Assembly: GCA_016650125.1 (NCBI GenBank)
Contig: JAENWT010000019.1
Span: 1-46,004, forward strand
DNA from: Thermoleophilia bacterium
Lineage (GTDB): Bacteria > Actinomycetota > Thermoleophilia > Solirubrobacterales > 70-9
DNA: 46,004 nucleotides
Direction: 5' to 3'
Position numbers and translations under genes: made by a program
Shown here: one piece after another, positions 24,491 through 31,528 of the stretch
Layout: every line of letters begins with the position of its first letter
Numbering within the stretch: the first letter of the stretch is position 1
The notes under the pieces: generated by a model
Seen by the model: only the letters and a program-made list of their open reading frames with translations
Database searches by the model: none
What the model was told of the DNA's origin: nothing

Positions 24491-25483
24491 ATGGATGACG
24501 ACACCACAGAATCCGAATTGATCGATCTCCTCCGATCCGGCAGCGGCCGCTCAGCCCGCCTCGATGTCGGCATCGGGGACGACGCGGCGGTCACCCTGCC
24601 CGGTGGGGCCACTGCCACTTCGGTCGATGCCGTCGTGGAAGGTGTCCACTTCCGGAGGGAGTGGAGTTCGCCCGAGGAGGTCGCCCACAAGGCCCTGGCC
24701 ACGGCGCTCTCCGACCTCGCGGCGATGGCCGCGGAGCCGGGCGAGGCCTACGTGACCCTCGGAATCCCGCCCGGGACCGGTGACGGATACCTCGAGGATC
24801 TGGCCGCCGGCTTCATGACCGCCGCCGATTCTTTCGGGGCGGTGCTCGCCGGCGGCGACACGGTCTCCTCGCCGGTGCTCTTCGCGGCCGTGACCGTCGT
24901 CGGGCATGCGGCAGGAGTGTCCGATTTTGTCCTGCGATCGGGCGCTGAGCCCGATGATGTGGTCGCGGTCACCGGTGGGCTCGGCGGGGCCGCTGCGGGG
25001 CTCTGGCTGCTGGAAAACGACGCCGCGGCCGTTGAAGGCCTCGACCCCGCGGCCCGGACGGCGCTGCTCGAGCGCCAGCTTCGACCCAATCCGCGGCTCT
25101 ATGCGGGGCGGATACTCGGACGCCTCGGCGCCAGGGCGATGGTCGACGTGAGTGACGGCCTGGCCCAGGACCTCGGCCACATCGTGGACATGTCTGCGGT
25201 CGCGATCTCGTGCGATGCCCGGCTTGTTCCCGCTCAGGCCGGAGTAGCCGAGGTCGAGTCGGCGGCCGGCCGGGCTTCCGGCGACTTCGCGCTCGCCGGC
25301 GGCGAGGACTACGAGCTGGCCGTGACCATGCCGGAGCCGGATTTCGAGCCCGCCCGCGAGGCCCTCCGGGCACTCGATCTGGATCTGACGGCGATCGGCC
25401 GGGTCGCCGCGGGGACCGGGTTCACGCTGGTTGACGAAGGCGGGCACCGCGAGGCGCCGGCCGGCTTCGACCACCTCGCCTGA
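24491..25483 (+). CDS. thiL: thiamine-monophosphate kinase
   Basis: A 330-residue enzyme that phosphorylates thiamine monophosphate to the diphosphate. It belongs to the PurM/ThiL ATP-binding superfamily: DVGIGDDAAV near 25-34, the metal-binding DAVVEGVHF near 52-60, HKALATALSDLAAMAAEP, and GGDTV. The second half has GGLGGAAAG, VDVSDGLAQDLGHI and LAGGEDYEL. A CATAGT box lies 11 bases before the ATG. Other thi genes are not in the window. Confidence 0.95.
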   Translation: MDDDTTESELIDLLRSGSGRSARLDVGIGDDAAVTLPGGATATSVDAVVEGVHFRREWSSPEEVAHKALATALSDLAAMAAEPGEAYVTLGIPPGTGDGYLEDLAAGFMTAADSFGAVLAGGDTVSSPVLFAAVTVVGHAAGVSDFVLRSGAEPDDVVAVTGGLGGAAAGLWLLENDAAAVEGLDPAARTALLERQLRPNPRLYAGRILGRLGARAMVDVSDGLAQDLGHIVDMSAVAISCDARLVPAQAGVAEVESAAGRASGDFALAGGEDYELAVTMPEPDFEPAREALRALDLDLTAIGRVAAGTGFTLVDEGGHREAPAGFDHLA

Positions 25484-25505
25484 GGGCCCGGCCCGGCCAC
25501 CTGCG

Positions 25506-25511
25506 TATCCT
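25506..25511 (+). promoter_or_regulatory. -10 box of the HtrA gene, short-leader spacing
   Basis: TATCCT ends eight bases before the ATG at 25520; no ribosome-binding site is visible. Confidence 0.4.
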
Positions 25512-25519
25512 CAGCGGTC

Positions 25520-26749
25520 ATGCCTTCTGCCCCCGATAGCCGAAACCGCCGCGCCGGTCTCCCGATGCGCTGGCCGCTGCTGATCACCCTCATCGTCCTG
25601 CTCGGACTGCTGATCGCTTCCTGTGGCTCGAATGACGGCCTCAATGACGACGACGGCCTCGACGCAAAGCCGCCCGCGGCCACCGCCCCGCCCGAGAAGT
25701 CGGGCGATCCGGTGGTCATCGACACCACCGGTGAAGCGTTCAACGCGGCCCGGATCTATCGCGACGCCGTTCCCGGCGTGATCTCGGTCCGCTCGATCTT
25801 CAGTGGTTCCAACAGTCCGTTCGGCGTCCAGGTGGCCGGTGGGTCCGGCTTCGTACTGAACGACGACGGCGAGCTGATCACCAACGCGCACGTGATCTCC
25901 GACGGCGAAGGCGAGAACCGGACCCCGGCGAAAGAGGTCTACGTCGAGTTCTACGACGGCAACGTCCTGCCGGCCGAGATCCTCGGATTCGATCCGTTCG
26001 CCGACGTCGCTCTGCTCAAGGTCGACCCGAATGAATTCGACCTGAAGCCGCTCGAGCTCGCCGACAGCGACAACGTCGTGGTCGGCCAGCCGATCGCCGT
26101 GATCGGCTCACCATTCGGCGAGGATCATTCGCTCTCGACCGGTGTCGTCTCCCAGACCAACCGGTCGGTCAGGTCCCTGACCGACTTCCAGATCGAGGGC
26201 GCGATCCAGACCGACGCCTCGATCAACCCCGGTAGTTCGGGCGGCCCCATGCTCGATGGCCAGGGCCGGGTCATCGGCATCAGCCAGCAGATCAAGGGCG
26301 GCTCCGGGGCGAGCGACGGCGTCGGATTCGGCGTGCCCTCGAACGCGATCGAGTATTCCTCGAAGCAGCTGGAGGAAGACGGCGAGGCGAACTACGCCTA
26401 CATCGGGGTCAGCACCCAGCCGCTCTACCCGCAGCTCGCCGAGAAACTCGGCATCGAGGCCGACTCCGGCGCCCTGGTCGCCAAGGTGATCCCGGATGGC
26501 CCGGCCGACGATGCGGGCATCAAGGGCAGCGACGACCGGATCTCCTTCCAGGGTTCAGTGTTCGACACCGGCGGCGACGTGATCGTCTCGATCAACGGTG
26601 AGCGGATTGAGAAGGCAGAAGACCTCGGCCGTATCGTCGGCGGGCTCGAGCCCGGCGAGACGGTCGATCTCGGAGTCGTCCGTGATGACCGCGAAGTCAA
26701 CGTCAAGGTCGATCTCGAAGAGCGCCCGACAGCGATCACCGCTCCCTGA
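25520..26749 (+). CDS. HtrA/DegP-type serine protease lipoprotein with PDZ domain
   Basis: A 409-residue envelope protease. A lipobox-like IASC (Cys35) follows a long hydrophobic segment, so it is anchored by lipid or by the uncleaved helix. A Pro/Asp-rich linker follows. The trypsin-like domain has His124 (TNAHV), Asp162 (FADVALL) and Ser240 (GSSGGP). A single PDZ domain occupies about 295-400. It would degrade or refold damaged exported proteins. The gene is monocistronic by spacing. Confidence 0.94.
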   Translation: MPSAPDSRNRRAGLPMRWPLLITLIVLLGLLIASCGSNDGLNDDDGLDAKPPAATAPPEKSGDPVVIDTTGEAFNAARIYRDAVPGVISVRSIFSGSNSPFGVQVAGGSGFVLNDDGELITNAHVISDGEGENRTPAKEVYVEFYDGNVLPAEILGFDPFADVALLKVDPNEFDLKPLELADSDNVVVGQPIAVIGSPFGEDHSLSTGVVSQTNRSVRSLTDFQIEGAIQTDASINPGSSGGPMLDGQGRVIGISQQIKGGSGASDGVGFGVPSNAIEYSSKQLEEDGEANYAYIGVSTQPLYPQLAEKLGIEADSGALVAKVIPDGPADDAGIKGSDDRISFQGSVFDTGGDVIVSINGERIEKAEDLGRIVGGLEPGETVDLGVVRDDREVNVKVDLEERPTAITAP

Positions 26750-26792
26750 CCGCGTCGCCGGCCCGGATTCCAACGGGCCAAATCCGGGGACG

Positions 26793-26798
26793 TAGACT
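26793..26798 (+). promoter_or_regulatory. -10 box of otsA, short-leader spacing
   Basis: TAGACT ends eight bases before the GTG start at 26807. The same hexamer precedes purA. Confidence 0.4.
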
Positions 26799-26806
26799 CT
26801 GAACCA

Positions 26807-28309
26807 GTGAGTACGTTCGCCGAGAACGAAACGCAGCCCCTGATCATCGTGTCGAACCGCGGCCCCGCGCAGTTCGAGCGCGATGAGAACGGCAACCGTG
26901 TGCTCGCCCGCGGCGGCGGCGGTCTCGTGACCGCCCTTTCCGGCCTTGCCGCGGACCGCGACACCCTCTGGATCGCCTCGGCGATGACCGAAGAGGACAT
27001 CGCCGTCACCGAGGAGAACGACCACCGCCCGGTCGAAATCGACGTCGACGGCGTCGAATACAAGGTGCTGATGGTCGAGAGCGACCCCTGGGCCTACGAC
27101 AACTTCTACAACGTGATCGCCAATCCGATCCTCTGGTTCATCCAGCATTACCTCTGGGACCTCTCGAACGCCCCGGACATCCGGGAGGCCGAGTTCCAGG
27201 CCTGGGACGAGGGCTACCAGGCGGTCAATCGAGACATCGCTGACTGTGTGATCAAGCAGATCGAAGGGCTGGACGAGCCGCTGGTGATGCTCCACGACTA
27301 CCACCTCTACACGGCGCCGGCGATGATCCGCGAGGCCCGCCCCGATGCCTTGATCCACCACTTCGTCCACATCCCCTGGTCGCAGCCGGACAGCTGGCGG
27401 GTCCTGCCGACCCGGATCCGCGAGGAGCTGTTCGCCGGCATACTCGGCAACGACATCATCGGCTTCCACACCTCGACCTATTGCCACAACTTCCTCTCCT
27501 GCTGCAAGCGGCTGATGGGTTACCAGGTCGACTACGACGAGCTGAGCGTCACCCACCCCGGTGGCAAGACGATCGCCCGTGCATATCCGCTCTCGATCGA
27601 TGCTGCCCGGCTGGAGCGCACCGCCGAAACACCGGTCGTGGCCCTCGCCGAGAAAGAAGTGCTCGCGCGGCGCCGGGAGCACCTGATCCTGCGGGTGGAC
27701 CGGGCCGACCTCTCGAAAAACATCCTGCGCGGTTTCACCGCCTTCGATACCTTCCTCGCCCAGCACCCCGAGTTCCGGGAGCGGGTCACCTTCATCGCCC
27801 ACCTCCAGCCTTCGCGCCAGGACGTGCCCGAGTACGCCGAGTACCTCGAGCGGATCGAGGCCCTGGTCGCCGTGGTCAACCACCGCCACGGCACGACTGA
27901 CTGGATGCCGATCGACCTGCGGGTCTACGAGAACTTCCCCGAGGCGGTGGCCCGCTACAAGCACTTCGACCTGCTCATGGTCAACGCGATCTTCGACGGC
28001 ATGAACCTGGTCGCGAAGGAAGCCCCGGCGATCAACCTGCGCGACGGCGTCGTCATGCTCTCCGAGAACACGGGCTCGCACGAAGAGCTCGAGGAACACG
28101 TACTGTCGGTCAATCCGTTCGACATTCAGGACCAGGCCGACACGATCTACCGGGCGCTGACCATGGCGCCCGAGGAACGGCGCCGCCGGGCCGAGGGCCT
28201 TCGCAAGGTAATCGTTTCGCGCACCCCGGGCGACTGGATCGACGAGCAGGTGGCCGACATCGACCGGCTGATCGAGCGGCGATCACAGGAAGCCCTCGCC
28301 CCCGAATAG
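26807..28309 (+). CDS. otsA: trehalose-6-phosphate synthase (GT20)
   Basis: A 500-residue glycosyltransferase of family 20 that joins UDP- (or ADP-/GDP-) glucose and glucose-6-phosphate. Seen: IIVSNRGP near the N-terminus, GGGGLVTAL, HDYHLYTAPAMIRE, HFVHIPWSQPDSWRVLP, IGFHTSTYCHNF, VDRADLSKNI in the place of the VDRLDYIKGI phosphate-binding segment, and SENTGSHEEL near the C-terminus. The GTG start lies just before the SNRGP block. No trehalose-6-phosphate phosphatase (OtsB) domain is fused or adjacent, so the second step must be encoded elsewhere. Confidence 0.93.
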   Translation: MSTFAENETQPLIIVSNRGPAQFERDENGNRVLARGGGGLVTALSGLAADRDTLWIASAMTEEDIAVTEENDHRPVEIDVDGVEYKVLMVESDPWAYDNFYNVIANPILWFIQHYLWDLSNAPDIREAEFQAWDEGYQAVNRDIADCVIKQIEGLDEPLVMLHDYHLYTAPAMIREARPDALIHHFVHIPWSQPDSWRVLPTRIREELFAGILGNDIIGFHTSTYCHNFLSCCKRLMGYQVDYDELSVTHPGGKTIARAYPLSIDAARLERTAETPVVALAEKEVLARRREHLILRVDRADLSKNILRGFTAFDTFLAQHPEFRERVTFIAHLQPSRQDVPEYAEYLERIEALVAVVNHRHGTTDWMPIDLRVYENFPEAVARYKHFDLLMVNAIFDGMNLVAKEAPAINLRDGVVMLSENTGSHEELEEHVLSVNPFDIQDQADTIYRALTMAPEERRRRAEGLRKVIVSRTPGDWIDEQVADIDRLIERRSQEALAPE

Positions 28310-28312
28310 GGT
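28307..28312 (+). promoter_or_regulatory. -10 box of the alpha/beta hydrolase gene, leaderless spacing
   Basis: TAGGGT starts on the otsA stop codon and ends six bases before the ATG at 28319. The GGAGG that follows it is only one base from the ATG, too close for a normal ribosome-binding site. Confidence 0.4.
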
Positions 28313-28318
28313 GGAGGC

Positions 28319-29746
28319 ATGAGCGGCAAGCTGCGTATCACGGCTGGATCGATCGTCCTGGTTCTCGTCTGCCTTTTGCTTCCGGCGACGGCGGCGACCG
28401 CGGATGACACAGCCATGACCTCGGCGCGGCCGAAGCTCCACAGCTGTGACATCGGCGCCAACCGGCCATTTCGCTGCGGCCAGATCAAGGTGCCGGCGGT
28501 CCGCGGCCTGCCCCGGCTCGGCAAGCAGAAGATCGGTTTCGCGATCCGGCCCCGCGGCGACCGGTCACGTCCATCGAAGGGCGCGATCGTCTTCATCGAG
28601 GGCGGACCCGGCTATGCCGCGACCAACTTCGATTCGATCAAGCCCACCGGCGCCGTCTTCGCGCCCTTCCTCAAGCGGCACGAGCTGATTGCGATCGACC
28701 AGCGTGGTACCGGCCGCTCCAGCCCGCTCTACTGCAAGGAACTCCAGCGGGGACGGGTGCCGCAGCAGAAGGCGCTGAAGGCCTGCGCGAAACAGCTGGG
28801 ACCGAAGTACCAGGGCTATACGACCGCGGATTCGGCGGCCGACATCGACGCCGTCCGCAAGTCCCTCGGCCTGCCGAAGCGCAAGATGATCCTCTACGGC
28901 GATTCCTACGGGACCTACCTCGGTCAGTCCTACGCCGTCCGTTACGGCAAGGGACTCAGGGCGCTGATCCTCTCTTCGGCCTACCCCGCGACCGAGCCTT
29001 TCTGGCGCACGCTCTACCCGGCCGCGAAGAACGCCGTGCGGCTGGCCTGCAAGCGCTTCCCGGAGTGCTCGGGCAATTCCCTCGGTCGCCTCAAGCGGAC
29101 GATGAAACGCGCCGGGGTCAAGTCGGCCTTCGTCAGCAACATCCTCGGCTACCTGATGGGCGACGCCGCCAGCTACGCCCCTAACGGCTACCGCAACCTG
29201 AACACCGCGGTCTCGGCCTGGCTTCGGGGCCGCCGCAAGGAGCTCCACGAGCTGGTCGACCCTGGGCCTCCGGGTTCCGGACCGGCCAGTTACTTCTCCG
29301 AAGGCATGTACGAGGCCGTCATCTGCAACGACTATCCGACTCCGTGGAACCGGAAGGCCGGGATTCCCGAGCGCCGCCGCCAGTTTCGGAAGGCGATGGC
29401 CGATTTCCTGCCGCGGGACCTCTTCGCACCGATCCCCCGGGAGACCTGGATGAGGGATCCGGCGAGCGACATCGCCAACTGCATCACCTGGCCGGCGCCG
29501 ACCAACCGGATCAAGCCGCCGTTCCCACCGGGCCGGAAGATGCCGGGCAAGCTCAAGACGCTGGTCCTCGCCGGCGAGTTCGATTCGATCACCTCGGTCA
29601 AGGAAGGCCGTCAGGTTACCCGCCGCTTCCCGCGTGGCCACCTCTTCGTGGTGCCCAACCGCGGGCACGTTTCCGAGCTGTACTACCCCTTCAAGTCACC
29701 GGCGACGGGACGCATCCGCCACTTCGTGGGGAATCTGGGCAAATAA
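28319..29746 (+). CDS. exported alpha/beta hydrolase, proline-iminopeptidase/TAP-like
   Basis: A 475-residue protein with a signal peptide (about 1-29, cleavage after ATAATA). The hydrolase fold is shown by EGGPGYAATN (oxyanion loop), IDQRGTGRS, the nucleophile elbow GDSYGTYL with Ser196, a late LAGEFDSIT carrying the acid Asp, and NRGHVSE with the catalytic His. The arrangement and the C-terminal TAP-like segment match exported S33 peptidases of Actinobacteria (tripeptidyl aminopeptidase type). Several Cys may form disulfides outside the cell. Confidence 0.92.
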   Translation: MSGKLRITAGSIVLVLVCLLLPATAATADDTAMTSARPKLHSCDIGANRPFRCGQIKVPAVRGLPRLGKQKIGFAIRPRGDRSRPSKGAIVFIEGGPGYAATNFDSIKPTGAVFAPFLKRHELIAIDQRGTGRSSPLYCKELQRGRVPQQKALKACAKQLGPKYQGYTTADSAADIDAVRKSLGLPKRKMILYGDSYGTYLGQSYAVRYGKGLRALILSSAYPATEPFWRTLYPAAKNAVRLACKRFPECSGNSLGRLKRTMKRAGVKSAFVSNILGYLMGDAASYAPNGYRNLNTAVSAWLRGRRKELHELVDPGPPGSGPASYFSEGMYEAVICNDYPTPWNRKAGIPERRRQFRKAMADFLPRDLFAPIPRETWMRDPASDIANCITWPAPTNRIKPPFPPGRKMPGKLKTLVLAGEFDSITSVKEGRQVTRRFPRGHLFVVPNRGHVSELYYPFKSPATGRIRHFVGNLGK

Positions 29747-29753
29747 GGCGCGG

Positions 29754-30275
29754 TTATCGCGGCGCGAATTCCTGAGAGCCGTCGCCGGGAGTCGGACTCG
29801 GGGCCGGTGGCGCCGGGGCCGGAGTTGGCGCGGGCGTGACTGGCGCCGGCGCGGGGGCCGGTTGAGCCGCGGTCGCCGGAGGGGCCGCGGTACTGACGGG
29901 CGGCGGCGTGGTGGAAGCGGGCGCCTTTGCCCGTTTGCGAGCGGGTATATCGGGCTTTCCGGGCTTCCGGGGACCCTTGCGACCGGTTCCGTGGCGGTGC
30001 TTCCGGCCGGCATCCCCGCTGTCCGCGACGCCCTTGCCGTGGTCGCCGTTTCGGGCAGACTTTTTGGTGCCGGAGTGGGACTTGGCCGCTTTGCCGGGGA
30101 CCGGGAGCAGAGTCGCGGGACCGGTCTCGGCCGCGGTGAAACCCACGTCCGGTGGCAGTTCCGGAGCCTCGGGCGTCTTCAGCAGGCCGGGCAGGACCGA
30201 GAGGCCGAGCACGACCAGGCCGGCCACCGCGGCGACCTTGATCGCCCGCTCACGATCGATCCGGAGCTCCTTCAT
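29754..30275 (-). CDS. single-helix protein with Pro/Ala-rich extracellular tail
   Basis: About 173 residues. A basic start (MKELRIDRERAIKV) leads into one membrane helix (about 13-32), followed by a short ordered part, a Lys/His/Gly-rich stretch, and a Pro-Ala-Thr tail typical of wall-spanning linkers. No catalytic motif is present. The ATG at 30275 was chosen over TTG 30314 because the conserved-looking part begins there. It is divergent from rpsF. Function unknown. Confidence 0.6.
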   Translation of the reverse strand: MKELRIDRERAIKVAAVAGLVVLGLSVLPGLLKTPEAPELPPDVGFTAAETGPATLLPVPGKAAKSHSGTKKSARNGDHGKGVADSGDAGRKHRHGTGRKGPRKPGKPDIPARKRAKAPASTTPPPVSTAAPPATAAQPAPAPAPVTPAPTPAPAPPAPSPTPGDGSQEFAPR

Positions 30276-30321
30276 GCCGGTTTCAGGCCGGGGTCGGGAA
30301 GTCTCTCCCCCCAAAGCTCGT

Positions 30322-30327
30322 TATAGT
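30322..30327 (+). promoter_or_regulatory. -10 box upstream of rpsF
   Basis: TATAGT ends 12 bases before the TTG start of rpsF; I see no -35 box and no ribosome-binding site. A transcript would carry about five leader bases. Confidence 0.4.
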
Positions 30328-30339
30328 CCCGCGTCGATT

Positions 30340-30750
30340 TTGTCTGAAGAACCCCGCCAATACGAACTGGTCCTCATGCTCGATCCCGATCTGGCCGAGG
30401 AAAACCGCGAGAAGCTGGTCACCGAGACCAAGTCTTCGATCGAGTCATCCGGAAAACTCCTCCATGAAGACAACTGGGGAGTCCGCGAGATGGCTTACGA
30501 GATCAATCGCAAAAAGGAGTCGGACTACCGCTGGTTCCGTTTCGACGCTCCCCGTGAGCTCCTGACCCAGCTGGACCACACTCTGAAGATCACCGACGGC
30601 GTCGTCCGCTTCCGCGTCTTCAAGGTCGACCCCGAAGCCCCGGTACTCCCCGCCCCTCCGGCCACAGCCGCGATCATGCAGCCGACCGGAGACGACGACG
30701 AGCGCCGAGGCGGCCGAGGCGGCCGAGGCGGCCGTTACCGCGACGACTGA
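30340..30750 (+). CDS. rpsF: 30S ribosomal protein S6
   Basis: A 136-residue protein; residues 4 to about 98 are the S6 fold (YELVLMLDPDL, ... WGVREMAYEINRKKESDYRWFRFDA, ... VVRFRVFKVD). It binds S18 and the central domain of 16S rRNA. The TTG start at 30340 is set by homology; the frame is open far upstream but without S6 sequence. The C-terminus is longer than usual, with a linker and an RGG-rich end. It is separated from ssb, its normal operon neighbour, by 778 bases and a strong terminator. Confidence 0.95.
   Translation: MSEEPRQYELVLMLDPDLAEENREKLVTETKSSIESSGKLLHEDNWGVREMAYEINRKKESDYRWFRFDAPRELLTQLDHTLKITDGVVRFRVFKVDPEAPVLPAPPATAAIMQPTGDDDERRGGRGGRGGRYRDD
30706..30732 (+). repeat. three tandem 9-bp repeats encoding RGG in rpsF
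   Basis: CGAGGCGGC is repeated exactly three times in frame, giving Arg-Gly-Gly three times at the end of S6. Repeat-number change would alter the tail without a frameshift. Confidence 0.8.
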
Positions 30751-30783
30751 GTCGCGCCGAGCGGTCGGTAGCAAGTTACTTCC

Positions 30784-30810
30784 GAAAGGGCGCCCACCGG
30801 GCGCCCTTTC
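30784..30810 (+). terminator. rho-independent terminator after rpsF
   Basis: A perfect 12-bp stem (30784-30795 with 30799-30810, GAAAGGGCGCCC), three-base loop, then TCGTT. It begins 33 bases after the rpsF stop and would end rpsF transcripts before ssb. Confidence 0.8.
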
Positions 30811-30886
30811 TCGTTAAGACCTGAGGTGGCGGGCGGCACCCGCTTCCGTGGACAGAAACTGCCGAGTAGCGAGAGCCTTCGGTTGC

Positions 30887-30931
30887 CGAGATCCGGAAAG
30901 TGAGCGCTATGTGGCCACTTCTCCGATCTCG
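30887..30931. repeat. hairpin H1 (45 bp)
   Basis: Arms 30887-30902 and 30916-30931 pair at 13 of 16 positions, with ends CGAGATC/GATCTCG and a 13-base loop AGCGCTATGTGGC. The same-size unit H2 starts exactly 62 bases later. Confidence 0.6.
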
Positions 30932-30948
30932 CGAACTTCAACGGGCAT

Positions 30949-30993
30949 CGAGATCCTCGAAACCGCAGATAGTCCACGGTTTCCAGGATCTCG
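30949..30993. repeat. hairpin H2 (45 bp)
   Basis: Arms 30949-30965 and 30977-30993 pair at 16 of 17 positions (CGAGATCCTCGAAACCG), 11-base loop CAGATAGTCCA. It shares the outer stem and the following CGCGA with H1, but the inner stem differs while staying paired. Confidence 0.7.
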
Positions 30994-31012
30994 CGAGCCA
31001 GAAGGCTTCTAG

Positions 31013-31049
31013 ACCACGAAAGTCCCCGATAATGCCGGACTTTCATGGT
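31013..31049. repeat. hairpin H3 (37 bp)
   Basis: Arms 31013-31025 and 31037-31049 pair at 12 of 13 positions (ACCACGAAAGTCC), 11-base loop CCGATAATGCC. The loop resembles that of H2, and the GAAAGT/ACTTTC stem core matches the palindrome at 6438-6482. Confidence 0.65.
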
Positions 31050-31086
31050 TTCGGTTCGAACGCATGCGGTTTGATGGATTGCCTAT

Positions 31087-31218
31087 ATGCGACAAAAGCA
31101 CCGGACTTCTATCTGGATGATCGTCGCGGGGGTGTTCCTGGGCATCTTGACGATCGCGGTGGCTTATCTCCTCGTGGTGCTTGCCATGAATTTACTGCTG
31201 AGTGGCAGTACCGACTAG
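31087..31218 (+). CDS. possible 43-residue single-pass membrane peptide
   Basis: The ATG at 31087 opens a 43-codon frame: a basic N-terminus (MRQKHRTS), one clean hydrophobic helix (about 9-38, rich in Val, Leu, Ile, Ala) and a polar end (SGSTD). The order of basic, membrane and polar parts is hard to get by chance in non-coding DNA, and a hairpin follows 9 bases after the stop. Against it, no clear ribosome-binding site or -10 box precedes it. It is too short for family recognition; it could be a toxin-like, regulatory or relic peptide. Confidence 0.4.
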   Translation: MRQKHRTSIWMIVAGVFLGILTIAVAYLLVVLAMNLLLSGSTD

Positions 31219-31227
31219 ATACAAAAA

Positions 31228-31244
31228 GGTCCTCCCGAAGGACC
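31228..31244. terminator. hairpin after the small ORF; strong terminator on the minus strand
   Basis: GGTCCT (31228-31233) and AGGACC (31239-31244) with loop CCCGA. On the plus strand only ATTCCT follows. On the minus strand the stem is followed by TTTTT, so a leftward transcript would end here, although no leftward gene is known. Confidence 0.55.
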
Positions 31245-31291
31245 ATTCCTCAATAAAGTGCTCGCGTGGATTGGAAGCCCTCGGATATTCA

Positions 31292-31339
31292 GTTCTTTGC
31301 CGCGTTGGGTGCATATGGAACCCAAGGGCGGCAAAGAAC
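31292..31339. repeat. hairpin H5, long perfect inverted repeat
   Basis: GTTCTTTGCCGC (31292-31303) pairs perfectly with 31328-31339, and inside it TTGGGT (31305-31310) pairs with ACCCAA (31320-31325) around a 9-base loop. Total 18 pairs with a 1/2-base internal loop. No T-run follows on either strand. Confidence 0.7.
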
Positions 31340-31430
31340 CGGGGGACTGCGGCAGGAACCACCAACTACTCCCCGGAAAATGCGCTTTTGGGGGGCGAGA
31401 AATTCCGGCTGACCCCTTTTTCGGTCATCA

Positions 31431-31501
31431 CGTCTCGTTAGATTTGACGTCTTCGTGCCGACTCTCTGCTCGGCAACGATTAAAACCAGTCTGTTGAGAC
31501 G
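31431..31501 (+). promoter_or_regulatory. structured leader upstream of ssb
   Basis: CGTCTC (31431-31436) pairs with GAGACG (31496-31501), enclosing the hairpin CGTGCCGA (31454-31461) / TCGGCAACG (31470-31478, one bulge). The ssb ribosome-binding site GAGGAG (31513-31518) lies just downstream. It may be an autoregulatory leader. I cannot place the promoter. Confidence 0.4.
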
Positions 31502-31528
31502 AAAAGAACTACGAGGAGCGAATACGCA

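Larger units (their letters stand above)
30811..31528. other. hairpin-rich, lower-GC intergenic region splitting rpsF from ssb
   Basis: About 720 bases of visibly lower GC than the flanking genes. It holds four hairpins (listed separately), a candidate 43-codon gene with a hairpin just after it, and a structured leader before ssb. The longer open frames across it have no protein-like composition. The rpsF-ssb-rpsR-rplI block is usually compact, so this looks like an insertion or a relic. Confidence 0.75.

Noticed and set aside
26555-28099. 514-codon open frame opposite otsA
   Set aside because: It is antisense to a motif-complete GT20 gene and spans the HtrA/otsA boundary.
30887-31049. Tandem units at 62-64 bp spacing considered as a CRISPR array or integron attC sites
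   Set aside because: Units are palindromes with differing sequence, not identical repeats with unique spacers. No cas genes, no integrase, and no GTTRRRY-type core sites are seen.
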